This document shows, in pieces, positions 9,169 through 17,013 of a stretch of DNA of 64,000 nt. Below the pieces are notes generated by a model that saw only the letters and a list, made by a program, of their open reading frames with translations, was not told where the DNA came from and did not search any database. Origin of the DNA: Dechloromonas sp. TW-R-39-2 (lineage in GTDB: Bacteria > Pseudomonadota > Gammaproteobacteria > Burkholderiales > Rhodocyclaceae). The stretch is from assembly GCF_016864195.1 (NCBI RefSeq), contig NZ_CP045202.1, forward strand, positions 310,001-374,000. Reading direction: 5' to 3'. Every line of letters begins with the position of its first letter. Position 1 is the first letter of the stretch. The position numbers and the translations under genes were made by a program.

Positions 9169-11831
9169 GCTGGCATGCGGAAACGGCTGAAGACGCCGCC
9201 CGGCGCCTGTCGACCGATCTGCAGCGCGGTCTCGACGCGATCGAGGCCGACGCACGGCTCACCCGGCACGGCCCCAATCAATTAAGCCGGAGCAATGCGA
9301 CTCCGGGCTGGAAGCGGTTTGTCGGCCAGCTTTCCCAGCCGCTCGTCATCGTCCTCCTCGGGGCCGGCAGCATCACCGCCGGACTGGGTGAATGGATCGA
9401 CAGCAGCGTCATTTTCGGCGTCGTTCTGGTCAACGCTGCCATCGGCTACTGGCAGGAAGCACAAGCCGAAGGCGCCCTGGCCGCACTGGCCCGGACCGTC
9501 AGCACGCCGGTAACCGTCTTGCGCAGCGGCCAGCATCAGCAACTCGATGCCCGCCAACTCGTTCCCGGCGACATCGTGCGCCTTGCCGCCGGCGACCGCA
9601 CCCCGGCCGACCTGCGTCTTTTTCATCAGCGCGAATTGCACACAGACGACTCGATGCTGACCGGTGAATCGCTGCCGGTCAGCAAACACAACGAAGTCAT
9701 CGCGCAGGAAACAATGCTGGCCGAACGCCACAACATGGCCTACGCCGGCACCACCGTGGTGGCGGGTCAGGGCAGCGGTATCGTGATTGCCACCGGCGAC
9801 GCCACGGAGACCGGGCGCATTGCCGGCCTGATCGCCGCGGCGGATGAACTCGCCACGCCATTGACCCGCAAGATGACGGCCTTTTCGAACTGGCTGCTCT
9901 GGGCGATCGGCGGACTCGCGCTGCTCACCTTCGGTATCGGGCTGGCACGCGGCGAAAGCGCCTTCGAGATGTTCATGGCCGCGGTTGCCTTGGCCGTCGG
10001 CGCGATTCCGGAAGGACTGCCAGCCGCCGTCACCGTCACCCTGGCCATCGGCGTTGCCCGCATGGCACGCCGCCGGGCGATCATCCGGCACTTGCCAGCC
10101 GTCGAGACACTGGGCAGCACCACCATCATCTGCTCGGACAAAACCGGCACCCTGACCGAAAACGCCATGACCGTTCGCGCCCTCTGGGCCGCCGGCCAAA
10201 GTTTTGAGGTCAGCGGCCACGGCTACGTGCCGGAAGGCACGATCAGCCAACAGGAAAACCCCGCCGAGATCACCGGCGCCTTGCGGGAGATACTCGTTGC
10301 CGGCGCCCTGTGCAACGATGCCCACCTGAATCGCAGCGGCGCGCACTGGAAAATCACCGGCGACCCGACCGAAGCGGCCTTGCTAGTCGTCGCCCGCAAG
10401 GGTGGCCTGGCCGAACAGACGCTCAGGACCTTGCTGCCGCGTCACGACGAGCTCCCATTCGACGCCTCGCGCCAATACATGGCCACGGCGCACCGGACGG
10501 ATCGCGGACAACATCTTTACCTGAAAGGCGCGGTGGAAAAACTGCTGCCGCTTTGCCGCGGTCAACTGCAACAAGAGGGTCAAATCGGCCCATTCAAGCC
10601 GAGCGATGTCGAACAAGCCGCGCACGCGCTGGCCAGGCAGGGAATGCGCGTCCTGTTGCTGGCCAGCCGGCAATGTCCGGACAACGCGCCGCTCGACGAT
10701 GGCATCGTCGCCGACCTGACGCTGCTCGGCCTGGTCGGCATGATCGATCCGCCACGCAAGGCGGCTATCGGCGCCATCCGACACTGCCACTCGGCCGGCA
10801 TCCGGGTCAAGATGATCACCGGCGACCATGCCGTCACGGCACAAGCCATTGCGCGCCAAATCGGCCTGAACGGCGAACGGGTGATGACCGGCCGGGAACT
10901 GGCCCGGCTCGATGAACCGGCACTGGCCGCCGCCGCTCACGAGGCCGATGTCTTTGCCCGTGTTGAACCCGAGCAAAAACTGCGTCTCGTCCGCGCCTTG
11001 CAGGGCCGTGGTGAAGTGGTGGCGATGACCGGCGACGGCGTCAACGATGCCCCCGCCCTGAAACAAGCCGACATCGGCATTGCCATGGGCCAGGGCGGCA
11101 CCGAAGTGGCCAAGGCCGCCGCCGACATGGTGCTGACCGACGACAATTTTGCCAGCATCGAAGCCGCCGTCGAGGAAGGGCGGGGCGTCTGGGACAATCT
11201 GGTCAAATTCATCACCTGGACATTGCCGACTAATTTTGGCGAAGGTCTGGTCATCGTTGCCGCCATCATTTTCGGCGCAACATTGCCGATCACGCCGCTG
11301 CAGATTCTCTGGATCAACATGACCACCGCCGTGCTGCTCGGCCTGACGCTGGCCTTCGAACCGATCGAGCGCGGCATCATGCAACGACCGCCACGCCGAC
11401 TCAATACACCGGTCCTCGACCACGCCTTGATCCGGCGCATCACGCTGGTTTCTCTACTGCTGCTCGCCGGTTCATTCGGTCTTTTCCTGCGCGAACTCGA
11501 TCAGGGCCACACGCTCGCCGAAGCACGCACTGTCGCGGTCAACGTCTTCGTCATGGTCGAAATCTTCTACCTGTTCAACTGCCGCTCCCTGACCGTCGGA
11601 TTCTGGAAACAGGGGCTTTTCTCGAATCCCTGGATCTGGGGCGGCGTCGCTGGCATGCTTGTCCTGCAGTTGCTGCTGACTTACTGGCCACCCCTCAACA
11701 CACTGTTCCAGACCGCACCGATCGGTTGGACCGAATGGGCTGAAATCACGCTTTTCGCATGGTTCTGCGCGCTGCTGATCGGCCTCGAAAAACACTGGGC
11801 AACGTTTCACGTGAAACGGGACGGCCTATAA
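9117..11831 (+). CDS. Type II cation-transporting P-type ATPase
   Basis: P-type ion pump of 904 residues with the order cation-ATPase N-domain, E1-E2 actuator (TGES in MLTGESLPV), M4 motif IPEGLP, phosphorylation motif SDKTGTLT (aspartate 341), nucleotide-binding domain and hinge TGDGVNDAPALKQADIGIAMG. The layout resembles Ca2+/PacL-type pumps. In M6, however, N734-M-T-T-A738 has alanine where SERCA has the Ca2+ ligand Asp800, so calcium specificity is doubtful. It starts inside the end of the VanZ-like gene. A parS-like site lies in its last codons. Confidence 0.85.
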   Translation: MAFPDPAISAPDNTSTVSWHAETAEDAARRLSTDLQRGLDAIEADARLTRHGPNQLSRSNATPGWKRFVGQLSQPLVIVLLGAGSITAGLGEWIDSSVIFGVVLVNAAIGYWQEAQAEGALAALARTVSTPVTVLRSGQHQQLDARQLVPGDIVRLAAGDRTPADLRLFHQRELHTDDSMLTGESLPVSKHNEVIAQETMLAERHNMAYAGTTVVAGQGSGIVIATGDATETGRIAGLIAAADELATPLTRKMTAFSNWLLWAIGGLALLTFGIGLARGESAFEMFMAAVALAVGAIPEGLPAAVTVTLAIGVARMARRRAIIRHLPAVETLGSTTIICSDKTGTLTENAMTVRALWAAGQSFEVSGHGYVPEGTISQQENPAEITGALREILVAGALCNDAHLNRSGAHWKITGDPTEAALLVVARKGGLAEQTLRTLLPRHDELPFDASRQYMATAHRTDRGQHLYLKGAVEKLLPLCRGQLQQEGQIGPFKPSDVEQAAHALARQGMRVLLLASRQCPDNAPLDDGIVADLTLLGLVGMIDPPRKAAIGAIRHCHSAGIRVKMITGDHAVTAQAIARQIGLNGERVMTGRELARLDEPALAAAAHEADVFARVEPEQKLRLVRALQGRGEVVAMTGDGVNDAPALKQADIGIAMGQGGTEVAKAAADMVLTDDNFASIEAAVEEGRGVWDNLVKFITWTLPTNFGEGLVIVAAIIFGATLPITPLQILWINMTTAVLLGLTLAFEPIERGIMQRPPRRLNTPVLDHALIRRITLVSLLLLAGSFGLFLRELDQGHTLAEARTVAVNVFVMVEIFYLFNCRSLTVGFWKQGLFSNPWIWGGVAGMLVLQLLLTYWPPLNTLFQTAPIGWTEWAEITLFAWFCALLIGLEKHWATFHVKRDGL
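11804..11817. promoter_or_regulatory. parS centromere-like site 1
   Basis: GTTTCACGTGAAAC matches the 14-bp core of the bacterial parS consensus exactly. It is a perfect palindrome bound by ParB during chromosome segregation. It lies in the last codons of the P-type ATPase gene, about 50 kb from oriC, just upstream of a TATAAT that may serve the ferredoxin gene. Confidence 0.85.
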
Positions 11832-11832
11832 T
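11827..11832 (+). promoter_or_regulatory. Candidate -10 for the ferredoxin-hydrolase-ABC operon
   Basis: TATAAT spans the ATPase stop codon. With a 17-nt spacer the -35 position falls on the parS site (GTTTCA), which is a poor -35 match. The assignment is weak; its interest is the overlap with parS. Confidence 0.3.
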
Positions 11833-11856
11833 TCACCCTCCCACAGGAGATTCCCG

Positions 11857-12165
11857 ATGAGCTATTTCAAGCACCACGTATTTTTCTGCACCAACCAGCG
11901 CGAAGCTGGCGAACCGTGTTGCAACAATCTTGGCGGCTCTACGGCCTTCGCCTACGCCAAGGACCGTATCGGCGCGCTCAAGCAGAACGGTGCCGGCGCC
12001 GTCCGCATCAACAAGGCTGGCTGCCTCGGTCGCTGCGACCAGGGCCCGGTTCTGGTCGTGTACCCGGAAGAAACCTGGTACAACTATGTCGATAACGAAG
12101 ATGTTGAAGAAATCATCCAGGAACACCTGATCAAGGGCAACGTTGTGGAACGTCTCAAGCTATGA
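11857..12165 (+). CDS. Thioredoxin-like [2Fe-2S] ferredoxin
   Basis: Small soluble electron carrier of 102 residues. Cysteines C11, C21, C22, C56 and C60 include the pattern CxnC...CLGRC that ligates the [2Fe-2S] cluster in thioredoxin-fold ferredoxins. FFCTNQR at the start and VYPEETWYNYV near the end are typical of the family. A strong SD (AGGAGA) lies upstream. The stop overlaps the start of the following hydrolase by 4 bp. The redox partner is not evident. Confidence 0.88.
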   Translation: MSYFKHHVFFCTNQREAGEPCCNNLGGSTAFAYAKDRIGALKQNGAGAVRINKAGCLGRCDQGPVLVVYPEETWYNYVDNEDVEEIIQEHLIKGNVVERLKL

Positions 12166-12800
12166 AGGCGCCCGAAGAAAAATTCCTCGTTGATGGACCG
12201 GTCGGCAAGATCGACGTCATCATGGAACGTCCGGACGCGCCACGCGGCATCGCGCTGATCGCCCACCCGCACCCGATGGGCGGCGGCGCCAATACCAACA
12301 AGGTTGCCTACACGCTGGCCCGGACCTTCGTCAGCCTCGGCTACGCCGCCTTCCGTCCGAATTTCCGCGGTGTCGGCGCGACCGAAGGCGAACACGATGA
12401 AGGCCGTGGCGAAACCGACGACCTGCTCGCCGTGCTCGAAGAAGCCAAGCGTCGCTGCGGCGACCTGCCGGTGGCGCTGGCCGGTTTCTCGTTCGGCGCC
12501 TATTGCCAGACCCGCGTCGCCAAGCGCTTGCAGGATGCCGGCCATCCGGCCCAGCGTCTGGTCCTGGTCGGCACCGCCGCCGGCCATGTCGAGGGCAGCC
12601 GCCAGTACGATACCGAAGCCGTGCCGCACGACACCATCGTCATCCACGGTTCGGCCGATGAAACGGTGCCGCTGGCCAACGTCTTCGACTGGGCCTTGCC
12701 GCTCGACCTGCCGGTCGTCGTCGTCCCCGGGGCCGATCACTTCTTCCATCGTCGCCTGCACCAGATCCGCGACATCATCACCCGCGCATGGCGGCACTAG
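12162..12800 (+). CDS. Alpha/beta hydrolase (COG2945-like)
   Basis: Cytoplasmic alpha/beta hydrolase of 212 residues. The nucleophile elbow is GFSFG with serine 110, the oxyanion region is AHPHPMGGG, and a late histidine in GADHFFH completes the triad, with the acid probably in SADETVP. The N-terminal [13 protein letters not shown] stretch is typical of small dienelactone-hydrolase-like proteins. It overlaps both neighbours (4 bp with the ferredoxin, 13 bp with the ABC ATPase), indicating one operon. The substrate is unknown. Confidence 0.82.
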   Translation: MKAPEEKFLVDGPVGKIDVIMERPDAPRGIALIAHPHPMGGGANTNKVAYTLARTFVSLGYAAFRPNFRGVGATEGEHDEGRGETDDLLAVLEEAKRRCGDLPVALAGFSFGAYCQTRVAKRLQDAGHPAQRLVLVGTAAGHVEGSRQYDTEAVPHDTIVIHGSADETVPLANVFDWALPLDLPVVVVPGADHFFHRRLHQIRDIITRAWRH

Positions 12801-13705
12801 TCGTCGACGCGCTGCGCAAGGCCTATGCCGGCAACGAAGTGGTTGCCGGCCTGTCCTTCGCGGTTGAACCCGGCACCTGCTTCGGCCTGCTTGGCCCGAA
12901 CGGCGCCGGCAAGACAACGACTTTGCGCCTTTGTCTCGGGTTGACCGCGCCAGACAGCGGCAACATCGCGCTGAACGGCCACACCATTCCGGCCGACGCC
13001 CAAAAGGCGAGAGCGCGCATCGGGGTCGTTCCGCAGTTCGACAATCTTGACCCGGACTTCACCGCCAGCGAAAACCTGCTCGTTTTCGGCCGCTATTTCG
13101 GGCTGAAGGATGCCGAGGTCAAGGCACGTATTCCGCAGCTGCTCGAATTCGCCGGCCTGACCGGCAAGGCCGACGCACGCATCGCGACGCTCTCGGGCGG
13201 CATGAAACGCCGTCTGACGATGGCCCGCGCCCTGGTCAACAACCCCGACATCATCTTTCTCGACGAGCCGACCACCGGCCTCGATCCGCAAGCCCGCCAC
13301 CTGATCTGGGATCGACTGAAACAGCTCAAATCGGCCGGTAAGACGCTGATTCTGACAACGCATTTCATGGACGAAGCCGAGCGTCTGTGCGACCGCCTGA
13401 TCGTCATCGACCATGGCCGGAAAATCACCGAAGGCAGCCCGCGCCAGCTGATTGCCGAGCACATCGAACCACAAGTCATTGAAGTTTTCGACGAATCCGG
13501 CGGTCAACTGGCCAATTTTGTTGAAAACCACCGAGCCCTGGCCGAGCGCGTCGAAACCAGCGGCGAAACCGCCTTCTTCTACTGCCGCGAACCGCGCGAA
13601 CTTTTGGCCAAACTGGCCGAAGCCGACGGCCTGCGCTACGTACATCGTGCCTCAAACCTTGAAGACGTATTCATCAAGCTGACTGGGCGGGAATTGCGCG
13701 ATTAA
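12788..13705 (+). CDS. ABC transporter ATP-binding protein, NodI type
   Basis: ATPase subunit of an ABC-2 exporter. The 305 residues contain Walker [10 protein letters not shown], signature LSGGMKRR, Walker [14 protein letters not shown] and the H-loop [11 protein letters not shown], followed by a C-terminal extension typical of NodI/DrrA-type drug or lipooligosaccharide exporters. The cognate NodJ-type permease is not next to it. The best partner is the permease at 27247, 13.5 kb downstream, in an operon context (cutA, dsbD) that normally follows directly. The pair therefore looks split by an insertion. Confidence 0.88.
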   Translation: MAALVVDALRKAYAGNEVVAGLSFAVEPGTCFGLLGPNGAGKTTTLRLCLGLTAPDSGNIALNGHTIPADAQKARARIGVVPQFDNLDPDFTASENLLVFGRYFGLKDAEVKARIPQLLEFAGLTGKADARIATLSGGMKRRLTMARALVNNPDIIFLDEPTTGLDPQARHLIWDRLKQLKSAGKTLILTTHFMDEAERLCDRLIVIDHGRKITEGSPRQLIAEHIEPQVIEVFDESGGQLANFVENHRALAERVETSGETAFFYCREPRELLAKLAEADGLRYVHRASNLEDVFIKLTGRELRD

Positions 13706-13862
13706 GGCGCCGGGGATGATCTTCGGCCGAGGATTTTCTTCCTGTGCACTTCCAGTACAATTCCACGCCTTGAATCACGGCATGCAGCGCCAGAAAACAG
13801 GCGCCGGATGCACACAGGCCCCTGCGCCGGCAGGGCATCGGTTCCGCTACCAAGGATAATCC

Positions 13863-14984
13863 ATGAAAAAAATCGCACTCGCCATTGTCTGCCTCGGCAC
13901 CCTGGCTGCTCCCTTGGCCGTCCAGGCCCAAACGGTCGTCAAGATCGCCTTTGCCGGGCCGCTCACCGGCCCCGTCGCTCACGTCGGCAAGGATGAAGAA
14001 TTCGGCACGCTCCTCGCGCTCGATGATGCCAATGCCAAAGGGCTGACCATCGGCGGCCAGAAAGTCCGCTTCGAACTGATGGCCGAAGATGACCAGGGCG
14101 ATCCGCGCCAGGCAACCGTCGTCGCCCAGCGCATCGTTGATGCCGGCGCCAAAGGCGTCGTCGGTCACGTGACCTCGGGCGCCGCCATTCCGGCCGCCGC
14201 AATTTACGAACAAGGCGGCGTTCCGGCCATCACGCCGTCGGCGACCAGCCCGAAACTGACGCAACAGGGCTTCAAGGTTGCCTACCGCGTTATCGCCAAC
14301 GACTTCCAGCAGGGCGAAGCGATGGCCAAATACGCGGTCGACGCACTCAAAGCCAAGAAAATCGCCATCGTCGACGACCGCACTGCCTATGGTCAGGGGC
14401 TCGGCGATGCACTGGCCGACAACCTGAAAAAACTCGGCGTACAAGTCATCGCCCGCGAATACACGACCGACAAGGCCGTCGACTTCACCGCCTTGCTGAC
14501 CCGCCTCAAGAGCAAGCAACCAGACGCCATCTTCTACGGCGGCATGGATGCCCAGGGCGCGCCGATGCTCAAGCAGATCAAGCAACTCGGCATCAACACC
14601 AAGTTCCTGGCCGGCGACGGTGTCTGTACCGGCGAAATGCTCAAGCTTGCCGCCCAGGCCATGTCACCGGACGTTTACTGCACCCAGGCCGGTCTGCCGG
14701 CCGAGAAAATGCCGGGTGGCACCGAGTTCAAGAAACGCTTCAAGCAGCGCTTCAACACCGATGTCCAGCTCTACGCACCTTATGCCTACGACGCCGCCAA
14801 TGCGCTGATCGAAGCCATGAAGCTGGCCAACTCGGTCGATCCGGCCAAGTACCTGCCGATGCTGCAGAAGGTGAACTTCAAGGGCGTCACCGGCACCGTG
14901 GCTTTCGACCCGAAGGGCGACAACCGCTTTGGTGGCATCTCGCTGTATCAGTTCAAGAACGGCAAGTGGGCGGTCATTAACTGA
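13863..14984 (+). CDS. Branched-chain amino-acid ABC transporter substrate-binding protein
   Basis: Periplasmic type I binding protein of the LivJ/LivK family (373 residues). It has a Sec signal peptide with cleavage near VQAQT (about 22-24) and the family patterns KIAFAGPLTGP, HVTSGAAIPAA and DDRTAYGQGL. No Liv permease or ATPase genes accompany it, so it is either an orphan or works with a transporter elsewhere. A Rho-independent terminator follows 17 bp after the stop, isolating it from the caspase operon. An upstream TACAAT at 13756 is a possible -10. Confidence 0.88.
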   Translation: MKKIALAIVCLGTLAAPLAVQAQTVVKIAFAGPLTGPVAHVGKDEEFGTLLALDDANAKGLTIGGQKVRFELMAEDDQGDPRQATVVAQRIVDAGAKGVVGHVTSGAAIPAAAIYEQGGVPAITPSATSPKLTQQGFKVAYRVIANDFQQGEAMAKYAVDALKAKKIAIVDDRTAYGQGLGDALADNLKKLGVQVIAREYTTDKAVDFTALLTRLKSKQPDAIFYGGMDAQGAPMLKQIKQLGINTKFLAGDGVCTGEMLKLAAQAMSPDVYCTQAGLPAEKMPGGTEFKKRFKQRFNTDVQLYAPYAYDAANALIEAMKLANSVDPAKYLPMLQKVNFKGVTGTVAFDPKGDNRFGGISLYQFKNGKWAVIN

Positions 14985-15000
14985 GCAGCCGCTACTAACG

Positions 15001-15034
15001 AAAAACCCTCCCACGCTTGCCGGAGGGTTTTTTA
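15001..15034 (+). terminator. Rho-independent terminator after the binding-protein gene
   Basis: Arms AAAAACCCTCC (15001-15011) and GGAGGGTTTTT (15022-15032) pair perfectly around a 10-nt loop, followed by a T run. The A-rich 5' side means it could also act on the opposite strand. Confidence 0.93.
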
Positions 15035-15185
15035 TGTCCTCAGAACAGTCGGAGCCCATGGCCGGCATGCTTGACAGGCAATTGATTGTGAACAGCCTCT
15101 GAGAGCACCGACACCGCTCGTCGCCAACAGCCCCCAGCACCTTCGATAATTTACGCAGCATGCCCTTTATGCGAGAATTACTAGG

Positions 15186-15235
15186 TGTCATTTGCTGTTT
15201 GTCATTTTTGACATCCTGCCTCCCAATATCAAAAT
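15186..15235 (+). promoter_or_regulatory. Candidate promoter and operator for the caspase/CHAT operon
   Basis: A perfect -35 TTGACA (15208-15213) is followed after 16 nt by CAAAAT (15230-15235). The -35 is one arm of the inverted repeat TGTCA-TTTT-TGACA (15200-15213), and a further TGTCATTT copy lies at 15186-15193. A repressor or activator site is plausible. The leader to the first gene is about 45 nt. The rest of the 302-bp gap holds the upstream terminator and no recognised gene. Confidence 0.5.
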
Positions 15236-15286
15236 GACTGGAGACCGGATCAAAACCGTAAACGATTGGAAAGGGAGCGTAACCCA

Positions 15287-16003
15287 ATGAATTGCCTGGC
15301 CAGGCTCCGTTATTGGACAGCCATCTACTTTGCAGTTGCGGCTTTTCCAGTAACGGCAGATGAGCACTTCGAACAAGCCAAGGATATTGTCGAGCGCACA
15401 CTCGGTGGACAGGTCACCGGCAATGATGCCGTCAAGCTCAGTTTTGTCGTACTCAATCGCGATGGCTCGACGCAAATGGAACGGGCTGCACACTTTCCGT
15501 TTTACAGCGGTGAGCTAATCCGGGTAAAAGTCGTCAGCAGCCAGAACGGCGCCCTGCAACTGACCAACATTTCGCCAAGTGGAAAAATAACCCCATTCCG
15601 CACCATTCAGGTCCAGGCTGGACTGGCCGCCTACTATCCACCAGAAACGGGTGGCGTTCTCGAATTCACCAACAACATCGGTACTGAAATTCTGCGGGTC
15701 AGCTTGACGCCGACTCAGGCTATGCCAGTCGCCCAACCGAGCGCCCCGGCCACAGCAGGTCAGCTCCAATACCCCACAAACTACGGGGGAAGTCCGCAAA
15801 ACTCGGCGCCCCCTCCCGGCAGTTCGTCGGCCACGCCTTCACGAGCCAGTGAGTTCTTTTCCGGCGTTCAGGGGAAGTCTTACACGTATGCCAAGGATAT
15901 TCGCGAAACGGTTTTGGAGATGCAGCAAGGGACATATCTGACCCGGCCAAGCGGCAGCGGTCCATTGCAGTACGAAGTCAGCATTCAGCATCGCAACCAG
16001 TAG
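15287..16003 (+). CDS. Secreted DUF4384-like protein, first gene of the caspase operon
   Basis: Exported protein of 238 residues with no assigned function. A signal peptide (hydrophobic YWTAIYFAVAAFPV, cleavage near TADE) precedes a beta-rich domain (about 45-150) with the pattern FYSGELIRVKV, SPSGKITPF and EFTNNIGTEILRVSL. This is the same fold signature as the second gene and resembles the DUF4384 domain often found next to caspase-like proteins. A Pro/Ser-rich linker (about 155-195) and a short C-terminal domain ending YEVSIQHRNQ follow. The start at 15287 is chosen for its SD (AAGGGAG). It is probably a periplasmic partner of the protease. Confidence 0.7.
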   Translation: MNCLARLRYWTAIYFAVAAFPVTADEHFEQAKDIVERTLGGQVTGNDAVKLSFVVLNRDGSTQMERAAHFPFYSGELIRVKVVSSQNGALQLTNISPSGKITPFRTIQVQAGLAAYYPPETGGVLEFTNNIGTEILRVSLTPTQAMPVAQPSAPATAGQLQYPTNYGGSPQNSAPPPGSSSATPSRASEFFSGVQGKSYTYAKDIRETVLEMQQGTYLTRPSGSGPLQYEVSIQHRNQ

Positions 16004-16110
16004 GGTGCCCAATGCTCGCGCTCGGCACGATGGCCCCAAGCTGCCAAGCTGTCCCTCTGGACACGGCTGATCCTGTACGCATTCCGCAATTGACTTCAAG
16101 GATACGCCCG

Positions 16111-17013
16111 ATGTTTCGCACGATGCGCTTTTTAGTTCCGCTGTTTGCCCTGACGTCGCTTTCCATCAGCCCGCTCGGTGCCTCGTCGAATGCGCCTCAA
16201 GACCCGAGCCAGGAAACAAAGGCGATCCCGGCAATTGTCGCTGCACTGCTGTCCAATCTGATTGCCTCGGGTGCCCATAGCCTGACCAATCACTTTTTGC
16301 CACAGACTTCCGGGGTGTCGCCCCAAGCCGCCGGGCAGCCCTCCCTGCCATGCCATGCCTCAATCAACAGCGCACAAAAGATCTCGGCGACGATTCGAAA
16401 TGAATTGATGCAAGCGGGTTGCCAGCTTGTTGGGCAATTTGTCGGGGCGGCTCCGACAGCGTTGAACAGTGCGGTAAACGGACTGGTGGAAAATGTTCAA
16501 CAGACCCAGTCCGAACTGGCCACCCCACTGAGTTACAGCCCGGTCAACGGACCGAATTACCAAGGTCTGAAAGTCAGCGTCTTGGTGATCAACAGCCTGG
16601 GATCGGTCATCGAGGAGCGGGCGATCAACGCATCGTTCTATAGCGGCGAGAAATTCCGCTTGCGGGTGCAATCGACCTTTCCCGGCTTTCTTGAAGTGAC
16701 CCATACAGCGCCTTCCGGCACGAAAAAGCCTTTGTTTCCTAGGCCGGAAATCGGCCAATTCATGCTAGCGGCGGGCGGTGAAGTGATTCTGCCGCTGGGC
16801 CAGCAAAACACTTACGAATTTGCCGGGGATACCGGTATCGAGCAACTTACCTTCAGCATCCGCGACCCGCGTATCGCACATGCGTCACAAGCGGCCCAGG
16901 AAGTCTTTCGCCAGGACACGGAGAACGGTAGCTATTACGCCCAAACCCTCGCCGAAGGCCAACTCCCCTATATATCCCAATCCGTGCGCTTGAACCATCG
17001 CCCACAGAATTAA
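16111..17013 (+). CDS. Secreted DUF4384-like protein, second gene of the caspase operon
   Basis: Exported protein of 300 residues, paralogous to the first gene over its second half: SFYSGEKFRLRV, APSGTKKPLFP, EFAGDTGIEQLTFSI, and the ending YISQSVRLNHRPQN mirrors YEVSIQHRNQ. The N-terminal signal peptide is FLVPLFALTSLSISPLGA. The extra N-terminal region (about 40-140) has two cysteines and small-residue-rich helices. The start at 16111 has an AAGGA SD; a 33-codon extension to 16012 is possible but less likely. It ends directly before the caspase start codon. Function unknown; the context suggests a cofactor or substrate of the caspase-like protease. Confidence 0.7.
   Translation: MFRTMRFLVPLFALTSLSISPLGASSNAPQDPSQETKAIPAIVAALLSNLIASGAHSLTNHFLPQTSGVSPQAAGQPSLPCHASINSAQKISATIRNELMQAGCQLVGQFVGAAPTALNSAVNGLVENVQQTQSELATPLSYSPVNGPNYQGLKVSVLVINSLGSVIEERAINASFYSGEKFRLRVQSTFPGFLEVTHTAPSGTKKPLFPRPEIGQFMLAAGGEVILPLGQQNTYEFAGDTGIEQLTFSIRDPRIAHASQAAQEVFRQDTENGSYYAQTLAEGQLPYISQSVRLNHRPQN

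Noticed and set aside
14163..14174. GGTCACGTGACC palindrome resembling parS
   Set aside because: Only the CACGTG centre fits; the flanks differ from GTTT/AAAC and it lies in a conserved coding region of the binding protein.
13863..14984. Binding protein as part of a full Liv amino-acid uptake operon
   Set aside because: No permease or ATPase of the Liv type is adjacent and a terminator follows the gene.
14664..15401. 245-codon minus-strand open frame across the terminator and promoter region
   Set aside because: It overlaps the binding-protein gene antisense and runs through a clear terminator; no protein-family pattern is visible.
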